Assembly (NCBI GenBank): GCA_900314635.1
Contig: OMVY01000010.1
Location: 55,852-119,851 of the forward strand
Source: an uncultured Methanobrevibacter sp.
Lineage (GTDB): Archaea; Methanobacteriota; Methanobacteria; Methanobacteriales; Methanobacteriaceae
Direction: 5' to 3'
Length of the DNA stretch: 64,000 nt
Every line of letters begins with the position of its first letter. Position 1 is the first letter of the stretch. Shown here one piece after another: positions 1 to 10,319 of the stretch. The notes beneath the pieces are model-generated. The model worked only from the letters and a program-made list of their open reading frames with translations. It made no database searches and was not told where the DNA came from. Both the position numbers and the translations under genes were made by a program.

Positions 1-2
1 GT

Positions 3-944
3 TTTATAGATTTGAGCCACACTTTAAAAAATGATTTTAAATCATATCCTGGAGATCCTGAGTTTTCTCTAAAAGAGATATTTGAGGAAGAGGAGTTTTA
101 CTTGTCCAAACTTGAATGCAGCCTCCATACAGGAACCCATATCGATGCTGCGATGCATTACATCAAAAGTGGAAATACCGTCAACGATATACAATTAGAC
201 AGCTTAATCGGCCCATGTGACGTTTTAAGATTAAAATGCGGCTTGAATGACGACTCATCAACACAAGATAACACAAATTTAAAAAATATTTTAAAAAATA
301 TGGAAATAAAAATCGAAAATCTTGAAATTCCACAAAAGGGTCTTGAAAAAATCATCATTTTAAAGACAAGATGGTGCGATTATTTTGATAGTGACGACTA
401 CTTCCATAATAATCCTTACCTTTCAATGGAATTTGCTAAATTCATTATTGAAAATGGAGTGGAAACTCTGGCTCTAGACACACCATCTCCCGATAAATTT
501 GGAAATTCTGAAATTCATAAGATTCTGCTTGAAAACGATGTCAACATCATTGAAAATCTGACCAATACAAGGCTTTTGACTAAAAACAAATACAATGCTT
601 ATTTTATACCTTTAAAAATTGAATCAGAAGCCTCTTTTGTTAGAGCTTTCCTATCTGATAATGAAATTCACACAACAGACAATGAAAAGATAAGAAAATC
701 AGTTGACAAGCAGATTCTATATGATAATCTGGACAAGATCCATACAACTCCAATGGGTGAAGGGAGAATCAAAAGGAATCTTGATGTGGACACTGATGAT
801 GTGTTGAAATATTGCATGGAAAAAATCAAAGACTCTAATTCAACAGCTTATAAAAAAGGTAAAAATTACTATGTTGAAATAGATGATATGAGCTTCACAA
901 TCAACTCAAGTTCATTCACCATAATCACAGCACATAAAAATTAA
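3..944 (+). CDS. Cyclase family protein fused to DUF3781 domain (5' partial)
   Basis: The N-terminal ~220 visible residues are a putative cyclase/kynurenine-formamidase-type metal hydrolase: the metal-binding HTGTHID motif lies at about residues 39-45 counted from the TTG at base 12, and the text before it reads FIDLSHTL, the usual start of this family. The frame stays open to the left edge, so the true start lies outside the window and the TTG is not the start. Residues ~232-309 match my memory of DUF3781 (HTTPMGEGRIKRNL, then KGKNYYVEIDD and TIITAHK at the end), found mostly in Firmicutes. Cyclases usually stop near 210-220 residues, so this is a two-domain fusion. Substrate unknown. The last ~32 bases of the gene are repeated directly after the stop. 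Confidence 0.75.
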   Translation, partial: FIDLSHTLKNDFKSYPGDPEFSLKEIFEEEEFYLSKLECSLHTGTHIDAAMHYIKSGNTVNDIQLDSLIGPCDVLRLKCGLNDDSSTQDNTNLKNILKNMEIKIENLEIPQKGLEKIIILKTRWCDYFDSDDYFHNNPYLSMEFAKFIIENGVETLALDTPSPDKFGNSEIHKILLENDVNIIENLTNTRLLTKNKYNAYFIPLKIESEASFVRAFLSDNEIHTTDNEKIRKSVDKQILYDNLDKIHTTPMGEGRIKRNLDVDTDDVLKYCMEKIKDSNSTAYKKGKNYYVEIDDMSFTINSSSFTIITAHKN

Positions 945-997
945 ATATAAAATCCATTAACCACAATCACAACACATAAAATTTAAATATCAAATTC
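913..997. repeat. 42-bp direct repeat duplicating the 3' end of the cyclase gene
   Basis: Two imperfect tandem copies (913-954 and 955-997). The first holds the last codons and the TAA stop (942-944) of the cyclase/DUF3781 gene; the second lies wholly downstream. It is one of several such duplications in the window. Confidence 0.75.
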
Positions 998-1160
998 ATG
1001 GTTAAAATTAGAAAATAAGCATAATTACATTACATGTAAAGAAAAAAAATTTTCATGTAAGAAAAAATTTCTTAATTAAAAAATAAAAAAAGGTTTGTTC
1101 AAACTTAAATAAGTCTGAACTGTACTGCTTAAATTTTCTAAGCAGCAATTTTAAAAAGTT

Positions 1161-3128
1161 TTAATTTTCAACTTCAATTTTCTTCCAGTAGGAGACATTG
1201 TCCTCTGTTTTTGTAACCTCGACATAGCCTTTGCGCTCAAGGCTCTTTAATATGTTCTTGATGTTACCAAAGGAAACGTTCTTGAATGCGACTTCATTGA
1301 TATAATTCTTAACAGCCAAGGTGTCCATTTCCTCATCAGGAAGCAATTGATAGATTTGGGATTGGATGGAATTCAAATTCTTAAGCTGAGGAGCTGTAAG
1401 CTTTTCATAAAGATCCTTGATTTTCTCAAACTCTTCCATGGAATCCTTGTATTCATTGATCTCGGCTCTCAAGTCATCAACTTCAGTATTGTTCTTAAGC
1501 GCTTCGATTTCAGCCTTCAAATCAGTTAATTCCTTGTTAAGCTCTGCATTGTCAGCTTTCATTGATTCCAAAGCTTCATCCTTTTCCTTAAGCTCGTCAT
1601 CTTTTGAGGAAGCTTCGACATTTATTATGCCATCATCATCCTCATCATCTGTATCCTCGACAACCTTGAAGCGAACCTTGTTTTCTTTTGCAAGCTCCAG
1701 CTCCCTTTTAATCTCATTCAATTCATCCAGTGACTTGTTGTCAAGAGATGTAGGGTTAAGCTTCTCTTCTGGGGATCCCTTAATCTCTGAGGCAATGGCT
1801 TCGGTTCCGGATATTTCAAAGAAGAGATCCTTGACTTCATTCAAACGCTGGATTTGCTCTTCCTTCTTATCCAATTCATCTTGAATACGTGAGAATTCCT
1901 CTCTGGAAACAGACTTGTCCTTGAGCATCTTGATTTCAAAGTCCTTCTCTCTGATTGTGACGTTTTTGGAATCAATCTCCCTCTGCAATGCTACAAGATT
2001 GTCCTTGTTGACTATGTTGTTCTTCAAGTCAAGGATTGTTTCCTTTTGAGATACTACAAGATCATTCAATTCCTTGATTTCAGCATTCTTCTCATCCACG
2101 GCAGTCAGTGCATCGGACAATTTCAAATTCGCATCATCATAGTCTGACTGGGAAGCTGCAAGTTGAAGCTTCAAGCTGTCTGATTCCTGTTTGAGCTCCT
2201 TGTTCTCGCTTTTAATTGAGAGGATTTCATTATCCTTTGCAAGAAGGTCGTTTTCCTTGGAAGCTGATTCATTCAATGCATTCTGCAATTTAAGATTTAC
2301 TTCACTGAGTTCCAATGATTTGAATCTTTCAAGTTCGTGGTCAAATGACTCTTTCAATCCAGATAATGATTCATTGAGATCTGTAAGTTCTGAAACCTTG
2401 TTTTCAAGACGCTCTATCTTCTCATCCTTGGAATTTAAAAGCTCCTTGGATCTGGTCAAAACTTCGATATTGTGATTTACAGAAGTGGTCAGTTGAAGGA
2501 TTTCACGTTCCTTGGAACTTAATTCACTATCATGCTTAGCCTTCAAGCTTGCTATTTCATCATCCTTTGATTTTATATCCGCATCGAATTTAGTGAGGAA
2601 ATCGCTGAGCTCGCGGCTTTTGGATTTCAAATCCTCGTCATATTTAAGTTCCAAATCGCTTATTTTCTTATCCTTGGATTCTGCTTCCGCCTTCAATTTC
2701 AATATTTCATTATCCTTCTCAAGAAGAGACTCCTGATTTCTAATGGATTCCTGAAGCTTGATTCTTAAATCTGAAATCTCATCATCCTTGATTTGAATGG
2801 TCTTTTCTGATTCTTCCCTTACAGCAGACAATTCATTATCCTTTGCAAGGAGGGATTCGCGGGCTTCGCTTTTTATGGTGGAAACCTCTTCATCCTTTAT
2901 TTTCAAGGTTTCTTCAGTTTTTGATTTCAAATTAAAAATTTCAAGGTCTTTTTCATTCAAGGCTTCTTCAGATTCCTCTTTCAACCTATCGTAATCTTCA
3001 CGCTCAACTAAAAAGTTCTGCTTTTCCTTTAATTGGATGATTTCCATCTTTAACTTGTTGATTTCAAGCAATGAAGATTTAACTAACTTCTGTAGTCTTT
3101 CGCTATCATCTTGATTGTCAAATGCCAT
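1161..3128 (-). CDS. Long coiled-coil protein with C-terminal winged-helix-like domain
   Basis: A 655-residue, very charged protein with no signal peptide or membrane segment. Residues ~5-480 are almost unbroken heptad-like E/K/L/S-rich sequence with recurring pieces such as KDEEIS, KDNEIL and KSKDDEI, so a long alpha-helical coiled coil is expected. An acidic break (DTDDEDDDG) falls near residue 500 and more coil follows. The last ~74 residues (from LKNLNSIQSQIYQLLP) look like a small winged helix (SFGNIKNILKSLERKGYVEV), suggesting DNA or protein binding at the tip of a rod. The start ATG has GTGATAAA directly upstream. It converges with the cyclase gene. An SMC-like or chromosome-associated role is possible but unproven; I do not recognise a named family. 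Confidence 0.8.
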   Translation of the reverse strand: MAFDNQDDSERLQKLVKSSLLEINKLKMEIIQLKEKQNFLVEREDYDRLKEESEEALNEKDLEIFNLKSKTEETLKIKDEEVSTIKSEARESLLAKDNELSAVREESEKTIQIKDDEISDLRIKLQESIRNQESLLEKDNEILKLKAEAESKDKKISDLELKYDEDLKSKSRELSDFLTKFDADIKSKDDEIASLKAKHDSELSSKEREILQLTTSVNHNIEVLTRSKELLNSKDEKIERLENKVSELTDLNESLSGLKESFDHELERFKSLELSEVNLKLQNALNESASKENDLLAKDNEILSIKSENKELKQESDSLKLQLAASQSDYDDANLKLSDALTAVDEKNAEIKELNDLVVSQKETILDLKNNIVNKDNLVALQREIDSKNVTIREKDFEIKMLKDKSVSREEFSRIQDELDKKEEQIQRLNEVKDLFFEISGTEAIASEIKGSPEEKLNPTSLDNKSLDELNEIKRELELAKENKVRFKVVEDTDDEDDDGIINVEASSKDDELKEKDEALESMKADNAELNKELTDLKAEIEALKNNTEVDDLRAEINEYKDSMEEFEKIKDLYEKLTAPQLKNLNSIQSQIYQLLPDEEMDTLAVKNYINEVAFKNVSFGNIKNILKSLERKGYVEVTKTEDNVSYWKKIEVEN

Positions 3129-3622
3129 TTTATCACTAACTATTAATTAAAGTAGAATTAGATAAAATTAGCTTAAAATATAATATAACTAATTTTTTAA
3201 CTAGGAAAATTAATTTAAATTCTAAGAATCGAATCTTTATCTAAAATAATTCTTATAATTTACTAAAATATTAACTAATTCTTTACTTTAATGATTCATT
3301 AAATTTAAAAGTCAATTTGTAAATATTTAATGATTTAATTTATAAATTTTAAACTATTTAAAGTTTAACCTAATTTAAGCTAGAATTAAATTTTTTAATA
3401 CTGATTTTTAAGTTTTTAAAATAAAAAAAGTGAAAAAATAGTGGAAAATAAAAGATTCAACTTAAAAAATTAAAAAAATAAAAAAAACAACTTCAAAAAA
3501 TTAAAAAAATAAAAAAATTAGAACTAAAAAACAATAAAAAGATACAACTTAGAAAAAAATGAAAAAAATAGAAATTAAAAAACAGAATATGATAATTCTG
3601 ATTTTTAAAAATATGACTAAAT
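3129..3622. other. Intergenic, AT-rich, no gene seen
   Basis: About 490 bases between two minus-strand genes. It holds the upstream region of the coiled-coil gene and the tail of the asd transcript. The part at 3420-3560 is poly-A-rich on the plus strand (T-rich on the transcribed strand), fitting an archaeal U-tract terminator for asd. I see no ORF or stable hairpin. Confidence 0.5.
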
Positions 3623-4672
3623 TTAGAGTATCTGTTTATTGATCAACTCTGCATTCAATATAGAAGCTCCTGCCGCACCTCTAATAGTATTGTGTCCAAC
3701 AAGAACATATTTTAAACTGTTTTCCATTGCAGCATCCTTTCTGAGTCTTCCAACAGTAGCAGCCATTCCTCCGCTGGCATTTCTATCCATTCTAGGCTGA
3801 GGCCTGTCATCTTCCTCTCTGACAATGACTGGATGTTCAGGAGCGGAATACAAGCCTAATTCCTGAGGAAGGCCTTTGAATTCGCTCATGACCTTTTTAA
3901 CCTTTTCAATGTCAACATCTTCATCAAGTTCCAGGAATACTGCTTCGGTATGACCATCGACAACAGCCACTCTATGACAGGAAGCACTTACAGGGAAATC
4001 TGCAGGTTTAACCTCATCGCCGTCAAGAGATCCAAGAAGATAAAGAGTCTCGGATTCCATTTTTTCCTCTTCACCGCCAATGTATGGAATGATGTTGTCC
4101 AATATTCCCATAGAAGGAACACCATTATATCCTGCTCCAGAAATAGCCTGCATGGTTGAAACATAAAGCCTGTTGATGTTGAAGTTATCAAAGATAGGCT
4201 TTAAAGTCAGAGTCATTGCAATAGTGGAACAATTAGGGTTTGTTACAATGAAACCGTCCCAGTTGTTGTGTTTCTGCTGAGCATCAATCATGTCAAGGAA
4301 CTGAGGGTTGACTTCAGGAATTACTAAAGGAATGTCCTTCTTCATCCTCATTGCACTTGCATTGGAAGCTACAACAAAGTCTTTCGCATATGCTTTTTCA
4401 ACTTTAGCTGCAAATTCTGTAGGAAGGGATGAAAATACGATTTCCACATCCTTGTCCATTTTTGCAGGGTCTGTTTCAATTACTTCAATGTCTTTTACCT
4501 CTTCAGGCATTGCATCATTCAAATACCAGGTGGTAGCATCCTCATATCTTTTGCCTGCTGATTTTCCGGAAGCCGCAAGAGCAGCGATTTCGAAATCAGG
4601 ATGTCCTGCAAGCAGAGAGATGAATCTCTGACCTACCATACCTGTTGCACCAAGTACACCTACTTTTACCAT
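3623..4672 (-). CDS. asd: Aspartate-semialdehyde dehydrogenase
   Basis: Reduces aspartyl phosphate to aspartate semialdehyde with NADPH, the branch point to lysine, threonine and methionine. The 349 residues begin with the nucleotide-binding stretch [12 protein letters not shown]; the catalytic cysteine is C148 in NPNCST and the catalytic histidine is probably H241 in the GH of VVDGHTEA. The archaeal/fungal-type layout and length fit. The ATG is preceded by AGGAT. It is last in the run lysC, dapA, dapB, asd on the minus strand, 55 bases behind dapB, so the two are probably one transcript. This order is known from other Methanobacteriales. Confidence 0.96.
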   Translation of the reverse strand: MVKVGVLGATGMVGQRFISLLAGHPDFEIAALAASGKSAGKRYEDATTWYLNDAMPEEVKDIEVIETDPAKMDKDVEIVFSSLPTEFAAKVEKAYAKDFVVASNASAMRMKKDIPLVIPEVNPQFLDMIDAQQKHNNWDGFIVTNPNCSTIAMTLTLKPIFDNFNINRLYVSTMQAISGAGYNGVPSMGILDNIIPYIGGEEEKMESETLYLLGSLDGDEVKPADFPVSASCHRVAVVDGHTEAVFLELDEDVDIEKVKKVMSEFKGLPQELGLYSAPEHPVIVREEDDRPQPRMDRNASGGMAATVGRLRKDAAMENSLKYVLVGHNTIRGAAGASILNAELINKQIL

Positions 4673-4727
4673 TTTATCATATCCTTAATACGTGTTAAAA
4701 ATAATCATCAATTATAAAACAATTTAT

Positions 4728-5552
4728 TTATTCATTAAAACCTAAAACATCAGACATGTCGCTGATTTTTCCGCTTTCAGCGGAATTGATGTATCTTAAA
4801 GCTCTGATTACACCGGAAATGAATACGGTTCTAGTATGAGCCCTGTGATTGATTTCCAATCTTTCACCATCACCGACATAAATAACGGAATGGTCTCCAA
4901 CTATGTCTCCACCGCGGATTGCATGGACACCGATTTCCTCTTTTGTTCTTTTACCAACATGTCCTTGTCTGCCGTATACTCCAACCTCTGCAGGGTCTCT
5001 CTCAAGAGCTTCAGCGATTACATTGAAGGCAGTCATTGCAGTTCCAGAAGGAGCATCCTCCTTTTGATTGTGGTGAGCTTCGATAATCTCGATGTCATAA
5101 TCATCAAGGATAGGAGTCAGATCCTTCAATACTTTGAAGAACACATTTACTCCGATTGAGAAGTTTGAAGTTATTACAGCTTTGACATTGTTTTCCTTGA
5201 TTACAGCGGCATTTCCTGCAGCCTGTTCATCTGAGAATCCGGTAGTACCAACTACAAGGTTTACTCCGCATGCAGCAGCGGTTTTAATGGTTTCAACAGC
5301 TGCAAAAGCAATAGTGAAGTCAACAAGCACTTCAGCTCCTGATTCCTTTAAAGCTTTCTCCAAATCTTCAGAGCCTACAATAGGAACGCCAATAGGACCG
5401 ATTCCTGCTTGTTCACCTGCATCTTTTCCTGCTAAAGGAGTGTTTGGCATTTCAATAGCAGCTACAACTTCCATGTCATCTTGTTCAGTAATTTTTCTTA
5501 TAATACCGGAGCCCATTCTTCCAGCAGCTCCAGTTACAGCAACTTTTAACAT
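4728..5552 (-). CDS. dapB: 4-hydroxy-tetrahydrodipicolinate reductase
   Basis: Catalyses the NAD(P)H-dependent second step of the lysine/diaminopimelate branch, after dapA. The 274 residues show the Rossmann motif VAVTGAAGRMG at the N-terminus and the family signature EAHHNQKEDAPSGTA at about residues 158-172, with the catalytic histidine pair (160/161) and lysine (164). An AGAGGAT ribosome site sits 3-4 bases before the ATG. It lies between dapA and asd on the same strand. Confidence 0.97.
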   Translation of the reverse strand: MLKVAVTGAAGRMGSGIIRKITEQDDMEVVAAIEMPNTPLAGKDAGEQAGIGPIGVPIVGSEDLEKALKESGAEVLVDFTIAFAAVETIKTAAACGVNLVVGTTGFSDEQAAGNAAVIKENNVKAVITSNFSIGVNVFFKVLKDLTPILDDYDIEIIEAHHNQKEDAPSGTAMTAFNVIAEALERDPAEVGVYGRQGHVGKRTKEEIGVHAIRGGDIVGDHSVIYVGDGERLEINHRAHTRTVFISGVIRALRYINSAESGKISDMSDVLGFNE

Positions 5553-5705
5553 AATATCCTCTTTAATAAAATTTTGTATTCTGAAAAGTCAAATTGTGAA
5601 AATAAAAAATAATTTACAAGTTTTCAGTAAATTAAAACAATATCTATGGTCTGAATCCTATAAAATATCAATTAAAGATATGCAGACATTATTTCCAATA
5701 ATTAC

Positions 5706-6599
5706 TTAGATAATATCATACTGTTCCAATACAGCTTTTAATTCTGCTCTGTGCTCGTCAAGTAATGGAACCAAAGGCAGTCTTAAAGGACCTGCAGGAA
5801 GACCCATCATTGTCATGGCCTCTTTTGCAGGAACAGGGCTGGTTTCGATGAACAATGCTTTGATAATATCGAATAACTCAAAATGGATGTCTCTTGCAGC
5901 ATCGAAATTGCCGTCAAGGGCATAATTTACCATATTAACCATTCTGACAGGATCAATATTTGCTGATGCGCTGATTACACCTCTTGCACCTATTGACATG
6001 AGAGGCAGAGTCAGCTCATCGTTTCCGGATAATAAAACAAACTCGTCGTCGAGTCCTTCATCTCTTAAGAGTTTCATAGTTTTATTGGATTTGTCAACAT
6101 CAGAGTCAGCTTCTTTAATTGCAGTTATCGCATCGATTTTTGCAAGCTCGACAATGGTTTCACTTGTCAGGTTAAGACCTGTACGGGATGGAACATTGTA
6201 TGCAATCATGTCAATGTCGGTTGCATCAGCAATAGCTTGATAGTGTGCAATGACACCATGTTGCTGAGGTTTGTTGTAATATGGGGTGATAAGGAGAGTC
6301 ATGTCTGCTCCATAATCCTCAGCTGCTTTTGTCAAGCTTATGGCTTCATCAGTTGCATTGCTTCCAGTTCCGGCGATTGTAGTCACTCTTCCATCAACCT
6401 CGTCAACAAGTATCTTGATTACTTCCTGATGTTCCGGATGTGATAAAGTAGCAGACTCACCAGTAGTAGGAGCAGCAACCAATCCATCAACATCTCTTTC
6501 AATCAGCCAGTTAATATTTTGCCTGAAACCTTCTTCATCTATAGAGCCATCTTTCAAGAATGGAGTTACCATAGCAACAGCAGTACCTTCAAATATCAT
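5706..6599 (-). CDS. dapA: 4-hydroxy-tetrahydrodipicolinate synthase
   Basis: Condenses pyruvate with aspartate semialdehyde, the committed step to lysine. Of 297 residues, TTGES lies at 45-49, the catalytic tyrosine is Y134 in YNVPSRTG and the Schiff-base lysine is K162 in AIKEAD. The open frame reaches back to a GTG at 6608, but that codon is part of the AGGTG ribosome site; the ATG at 6599, giving [10 protein letters not shown], is the likely start. It is followed by dapB after a spacer of about 150 bases. Confidence 0.96.
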   Translation of the reverse strand: MIFEGTAVAMVTPFLKDGSIDEEGFRQNINWLIERDVDGLVAAPTTGESATLSHPEHQEVIKILVDEVDGRVTTIAGTGSNATDEAISLTKAAEDYGADMTLLITPYYNKPQQHGVIAHYQAIADATDIDMIAYNVPSRTGLNLTSETIVELAKIDAITAIKEADSDVDKSNKTMKLLRDEGLDDEFVLLSGNDELTLPLMSIGARGVISASANIDPVRMVNMVNYALDGNFDAARDIHFELFDIIKALFIETSPVPAKEAMTMMGLPAGPLRLPLVPLLDEHRAELKAVLEQYDII

Positions 6600-6978
6600 T
6601 TTCAACACCTATTTATAAAATATTAAATTAATTATCATTTGAAAATCTTTTAAAACATATTTATTCTTTAAAAATATTTAAAACGTTAAATTAATAATTT
6701 AAATTCAAATTTTAATTTTTTAATTTTTCAAGATTTGATAGAAATTATAAAAAAATTTGCTTATTTTAAAATCTTGAATTCATAAGATTCATAAAAAAAT
6801 TCATCAGCTAATAAATTTTTAATCCATACCTGTATTAAAAATCTATGCAATAATAAACCGCAAATCCAGTTTAACTTAAATTTAATTTCTAAAAAAATAA
6901 AGCAATCTTAAATTTAATTAAACAAAAAATAAGACTTACAATTTACCAATGACCAGAAAAAAATAAAGAATGCGGAAG
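6600..6978. other. Spacer between lysC and dapA, no gene seen
   Basis: About 380 AT-rich bases. It carries the lysC terminator hairpin region at its left end and presumably a separate dapA promoter. No coding frame or tRNA was found. Confidence 0.45.
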
Positions 6979-6991
6979 TTATAAAACTTCC
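6974..6991 (-). terminator. Hairpin at the lysC stop followed by a U-rich stretch
   Basis: GGAAGTT and AACTTCC (7-bp stem, 4-base loop) overlap the end of lysC on the minus strand; a T-rich run follows (poly-A at 6958-6967 on the plus strand). It resembles a factor-independent terminator. Confidence 0.55.
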
Positions 6992-8196
6992 TTTATTAAA
7001 TTGTAAGCTTTCTTACCATCTTCCCAATCAACGAATACAACAACAGCAGTTTGGGATGAGGAAATTTCAACAATGTTCAGGTTGTTTTCCTTAAGAGGAG
7101 TGGTAATGATTGAAATAATACCAGGAGTGTCAATGAATTCCGGACTGTTCATAATCAGCATTGCAATGTCTCTTCCAAGGGAAATAGAACTTAAGCTTTC
7201 CTCTTCGATAACCAACTTGTGAAGCAGGTGGTATGCTTCATCAGCATCATCCTTGTCAAGGAATGCTGTAATTGAGTTCTGACCTGCGGAAATTCCATAT
7301 ATGTTGATTCCTGCATTGTAGATTACGGTAGTGATCTTGGAAAGCAGACCGACTTGATTGAGCATGTTTTCTCCAACAACAGCCACTACAGAAATAGGCT
7401 CCGGATGCATGGTAACGGATTTATGCATGGAGTCCTCAAACGGGCCTACGATAGTTGTTCCAGGGTCTGACAAATCACCTTTTTCAAAACTGATTATTTT
7501 GGCGTTTATATTAGGGTCTTTGTAAATCAAAGCGTGAGGATGCAGCACTTGAGCTCCATGAGTAGCCAGATCCCTCATTTCCTCCACGGAAATATAATCC
7601 AGCTTTTCAGCTTCCTTTATTTTATTAGGGTCTGTAGACATTACTCCGTTAACATCTGTGACAATGATTACATTGTCTGCTTCGAGGCAGTGCCCTAAAA
7701 GGAATGCAGTTACATCACTGCCGCCTCTTCCAAGAGTGGTGATTTCTCCATCCTCGGTTTTTCCTAAAAATCCGCAAACAATAGGAATTATTCCTTCATC
7801 TAAAAGCTTCATGAGACCTTGGGCTTTTTCTTCGGTTATCTCATAGTCGATCTTTGCCTTGGCATAGTTGTTATCAGTAATTACAGGCCATAATTCATGA
7901 GTTGGATCAATGAATTCTGATTTTACGCCCAAGGATTCGACAACTGAAGAAAAGACTCTTATGCTGGTCCTTTCACCCATTGATAAAATTTCCGCCAATT
8001 GCTTTTCGGTGATTTCCTTTCCAACGGACTCATCAGCAATAGCTATTAAGTCATCAGTAGTCTTGTTAATAGCTGATACTACAACGACTATCTTGTTGCC
8101 CTTCATATATTCATTCACAACAGACTGCGCCGCCATTCTAATTCTCTGTCCGTTTCCGATTGAAGTACCACCAAATTTGGCCACTATTAATTCCAT
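6979..8196 (-). CDS. lysC: Aspartate kinase
   Basis: Phosphorylates aspartate, the first step toward lysine, threonine and methionine. The kinase domain opens with [15 protein letters not shown]; two ACT-type regulatory repeats occupy the last ~150 residues (around [20 protein letters not shown] and [19 protein letters not shown]), so feedback control by an amino acid is expected. The open frame extends to a GTG at 8208, but this overlaps the AGGTG ribosome site; the ATG at 8196 with 9-base spacing is preferred, giving 405 residues. It heads the lysC-dapA-dapB-asd run. Confidence 0.95.
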   Translation of the reverse strand: MELIVAKFGGTSIGNGQRIRMAAQSVVNEYMKGNKIVVVVSAINKTTDDLIAIADESVGKEITEKQLAEILSMGERTSIRVFSSVVESLGVKSEFIDPTHELWPVITDNNYAKAKIDYEITEEKAQGLMKLLDEGIIPIVCGFLGKTEDGEITTLGRGGSDVTAFLLGHCLEADNVIIVTDVNGVMSTDPNKIKEAEKLDYISVEEMRDLATHGAQVLHPHALIYKDPNINAKIISFEKGDLSDPGTTIVGPFEDSMHKSVTMHPEPISVVAVVGENMLNQVGLLSKITTVIYNAGINIYGISAGQNSITAFLDKDDADEAYHLLHKLVIEEESLSSISLGRDIAMLIMNSPEFIDTPGIISIITTPLKENNLNIVEISSSQTAVVVFVDWEDGKKAYNLIKEVL

Positions 8197-8557
8197 TTGT
8201 TTACACACCTTTTCATGAATAAAATTTATAAACTGAATAATTTTAAAATTAAGTTAATCGATTATTGCTTATTAACTCAGATTCCCATTATAAATTATAA
8301 GTATTATACATTCAATAATTTTATTTAAAGATATTTATATAGTTATTTATTTAATCGACATATCGAATAAGAAATCCGAACAAACAAGCAATCAATCAAA
8401 AACCTGGCACTATCTTTAAAATTAAATAAAATTAAAAAATAGCGATAAAAATAGTTGGTTAAAAATATGTTAAAAACAAGCAAAAATTAATAAATAAACA
8501 TATTTAGCTATTTAAATAATTAAACAACTAAATATCGAAAAGCAAAAATTAAACTAT
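8197..8557. other. Spacer between S17e and lysC, no gene seen
   Basis: About 360 AT-rich bases upstream of lysC. TTTATATA-like sequence on the minus strand near 8330-8345 could be its box A. No frame worth calling. Confidence 0.4.
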
Positions 8558-8755
8558 TTAAGCTTGGTTGGCTTGTTGTTTAACTAATCTAGTAATGTAA
8601 CCAGCAATTTTGTTTCTTAAGTGCTTGGTGCTGACAGTGGAATATTCAGCGACTAATTTTTTGTTTTCTTCAAAATCAGTAGTAAATTTACCTTGGTGAG
8701 TTTCAATTAATTCTTTTGATATACGTTTTACGAATGAGGTTCTAATATTTCCCAT
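8558..8755 (-). CDS. rps17e: 30S ribosomal protein S17e
   Basis: A small-subunit ribosomal protein shared by archaea and eukaryotes. The 65 residues start [18 protein letters not shown] and contain [12 protein letters not shown] and [15 protein letters not shown], typical of S17e, and the length fits. An upstream in-frame ATG (8761) falls directly on the GGAGGA ribosome site, so the second ATG with 7-base spacing is the start. It begins two bases after the chorismate mutase stop, so translation is probably coupled. Confidence 0.96.
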   Translation of the reverse strand: MGNIRTSFVKRISKELIETHQGKFTTDFEENKKLVAEYSTVSTKHLRNKIAGYITRLVKQQANQA

Positions 8756-8757
8756 AA

Positions 8758-9081
8758 TCATTCCTCCAAAATTTCTTTCTGTTTATTTTTATTTAAAATT
8801 GTTAGCATATTCATGATTTCACTAAGAATATCCGGATCGATTCCTTTTTCAATAGCCATTTCAACTGTTTTAGCATGAATTGTATCTTCTCTTGACTTGT
8901 CATAGATTTCCATGCCTAAAAATAGTTTTGAATATATGATATCCCTAGCTAGCAGAGTTCTTTCATAAATTAAGTCAACTAAATCATTATCAATTTCATC
9001 GATTCTTTTTCTAGATTCCATGAGAGTTTTGCAAGCATCATCCTTGTTTTCAAACAATTGCTCAATCTCATTTTCATCCAC
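8758..9081 (-). CDS. aroQ: Chorismate mutase, AroQ type
   Basis: Converts chorismate to prephenate for phenylalanine and tyrosine. The 107-residue all-helical protein has the AroQ core [26 protein letters not shown] near residues 23-48 and the second conserved region around [14 protein letters not shown]. The start is GTG, with GGAG 8 bases upstream. It is the first gene of a minus-strand pair with S17e; coupling of chorismate mutase and S17e is a known Methanobacteriales arrangement. The mutase has no fused prephenate dehydratase or DAHP synthase domain. Confidence 0.9.
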   Translation of the reverse strand: MDENEIEQLFENKDDACKTLMESRKRIDEIDNDLVDLIYERTLLARDIIYSKLFLGMEIYDKSREDTIHAKTVEMAIEKGIDPDILSEIMNMLTILNKNKQKEILEE

Positions 9082-9310
9082 AAAAATTTCTCCATAGTTT
9101 TGATAATAATTATACTTTAGTTATCATATTATTTAAATATAATTGAAAATTGGAAAAAATTCACATTTTTAACTGATATGTCAAATAGTTTTTTCATACT
9201 ATTTTAAATATGGCATTAAATAAATTAAATAAAAAGAATTTTTCACATTTTAAAACAAACCCCTAAAATGAAAAAATAAGGTAAAGTTTAAAATGCAATG
9301 GAGTGAAAAC

Positions 9311-10180
9311 ATGCACTATATTAAAGCAAAAAGCATCCTATCCCCAAATGGAGGCATGAACCTTTATAGAGGCTGCAGTCATGGCTGCATCTACTGCGAT
9401 TCAAGAAGCAGAATCTATAACATGGACCATGACTTTGAAGACATTGCAGTCAAGGAAAACGCTATCGAGCTGCTTCAAAAGACCCTGAAGGGAAAAAGGG
9501 AGAAGTGCATGATTGGAACAGGATCCATGACAGACCCCTACATTCCCCTTGAAAACGACCTGAACTATATCAAAAAGTCATTGGAACTAATCTACAGATA
9601 CGGATTTGGATTCACATGCATAACCAAGTCCGACCTGGTCTTAAGAGACCTGGAACTTATTAAAAAAATCAATGAAAAAACCAAGGCGGTTATTCAGATG
9701 ACCCTGACAACCTACGATGAGGATTTGTGCAGAAAGCTCGAACCGAATGTTGCAGGCACATTCAAGAGATTTGAAGTTCTAAAAAAACTGAATGACAACA
9801 ATATTCCAACAATCGTCTGGCTATGTCCGATTCTGCCTTTCATCAATGATACCGAAGGCAATATCAATGGAATCATTGATTACTGCATCGATGCGAATGT
9901 GAAGGGAATAATCTGCTTTGGTATGGGAACAACCTTGAGAGAAGGAAACAGGGAGTATTTTTATAAAAAGCTGGATGAGGATTTTCCAGGTCTTAAGGAC
10001 AAATATATTAAAACATATGGAAACAGCTATGGGCTGGAAAGCCCGAACAGCAGGAGATTAATGAGGATATTTAAAAAAAGAACAGAAGAGCATGGCATAA
10101 TGAATAATCCCGATGAAATATTCAAATATCTGCATGAATTTCCTAAAAAAGAAAGCACAAGGCAAACCACCTTGTTTTAA
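9311..10180 (+). CDS. Radical SAM protein of the SplB/Rv2578c-like group
   Basis: A 289-residue cytoplasmic radical SAM enzyme: C22, C26 and C29 in RGCSHGCIYCDSRS would hold the [4Fe-4S] cluster, and GTGSMTDPYIPLE resembles the region following the cluster in spore photoproduct lyase-like proteins. The substrate cannot be told from sequence. The open frame begins at an ATG at 9293, but GGAGTG at 9300-9305 is placed correctly (5 bases) for the ATG at 9311. It is divergent from the chorismate mutase gene and convergent with shikimate kinase. No C-terminal extra domain is visible. Confidence 0.85.
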   Translation: MHYIKAKSILSPNGGMNLYRGCSHGCIYCDSRSRIYNMDHDFEDIAVKENAIELLQKTLKGKREKCMIGTGSMTDPYIPLENDLNYIKKSLELIYRYGFGFTCITKSDLVLRDLELIKKINEKTKAVIQMTLTTYDEDLCRKLEPNVAGTFKRFEVLKKLNDNNIPTIVWLCPILPFINDTEGNINGIIDYCIDANVKGIICFGMGTTLREGNREYFYKKLDEDFPGLKDKYIKTYGNSYGLESPNSRRLMRIFKKRTEEHGIMNNPDEIFKYLHEFPKKESTRQTTLF

Positions 10181-10214
10181 TAAAAAACTTAAAAAATAAT
10201 TAAAAAATAGCTTT

Positions 10215-10319
10215 GAAACAAATAAAACAAGCCACCGCAACTAAATAAAAAAATTAGGAACTAAATAAAACAAGCCACTACAACGAAATAATAAAAAATT
10301 AGGAACTAAATAAAACAAG
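10215..10319. repeat. Three tandem ~44-bp copies reaching into the 3' end of aroK
   Basis: Copies start at 10215, 10258 and 10303, each opening with gaactaaataaaacaag or a close variant. The copy at 10303 contains the last codons and TAG stop (10306-10308) of aroK on the minus strand; the other two lie beyond the stop. An A-rich stretch in each copy would be U-rich in the aroK transcript, so each repeat carries a possible terminator tract. Confidence 0.8.

Noticed and set aside
1417..1884. A serine/leucine-rich 155-codon plus-strand frame inside the coiled-coil gene
   Set aside because: It is the antisense image of a K/E/L/S-rich coiled coil; composition is explained by the opposite strand and there is no ribosome site.
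3129..3622. Possible small gene in the asd/coiled-coil spacer
   Set aside because: Only very short A/T-driven frames without ribosome sites were seen.
5134..5709. A 191-codon plus-strand frame over dapB
   Set aside because: It overlaps dapB antisense and runs into the spacer; no recognisable domain, no promoter or ribosome site.
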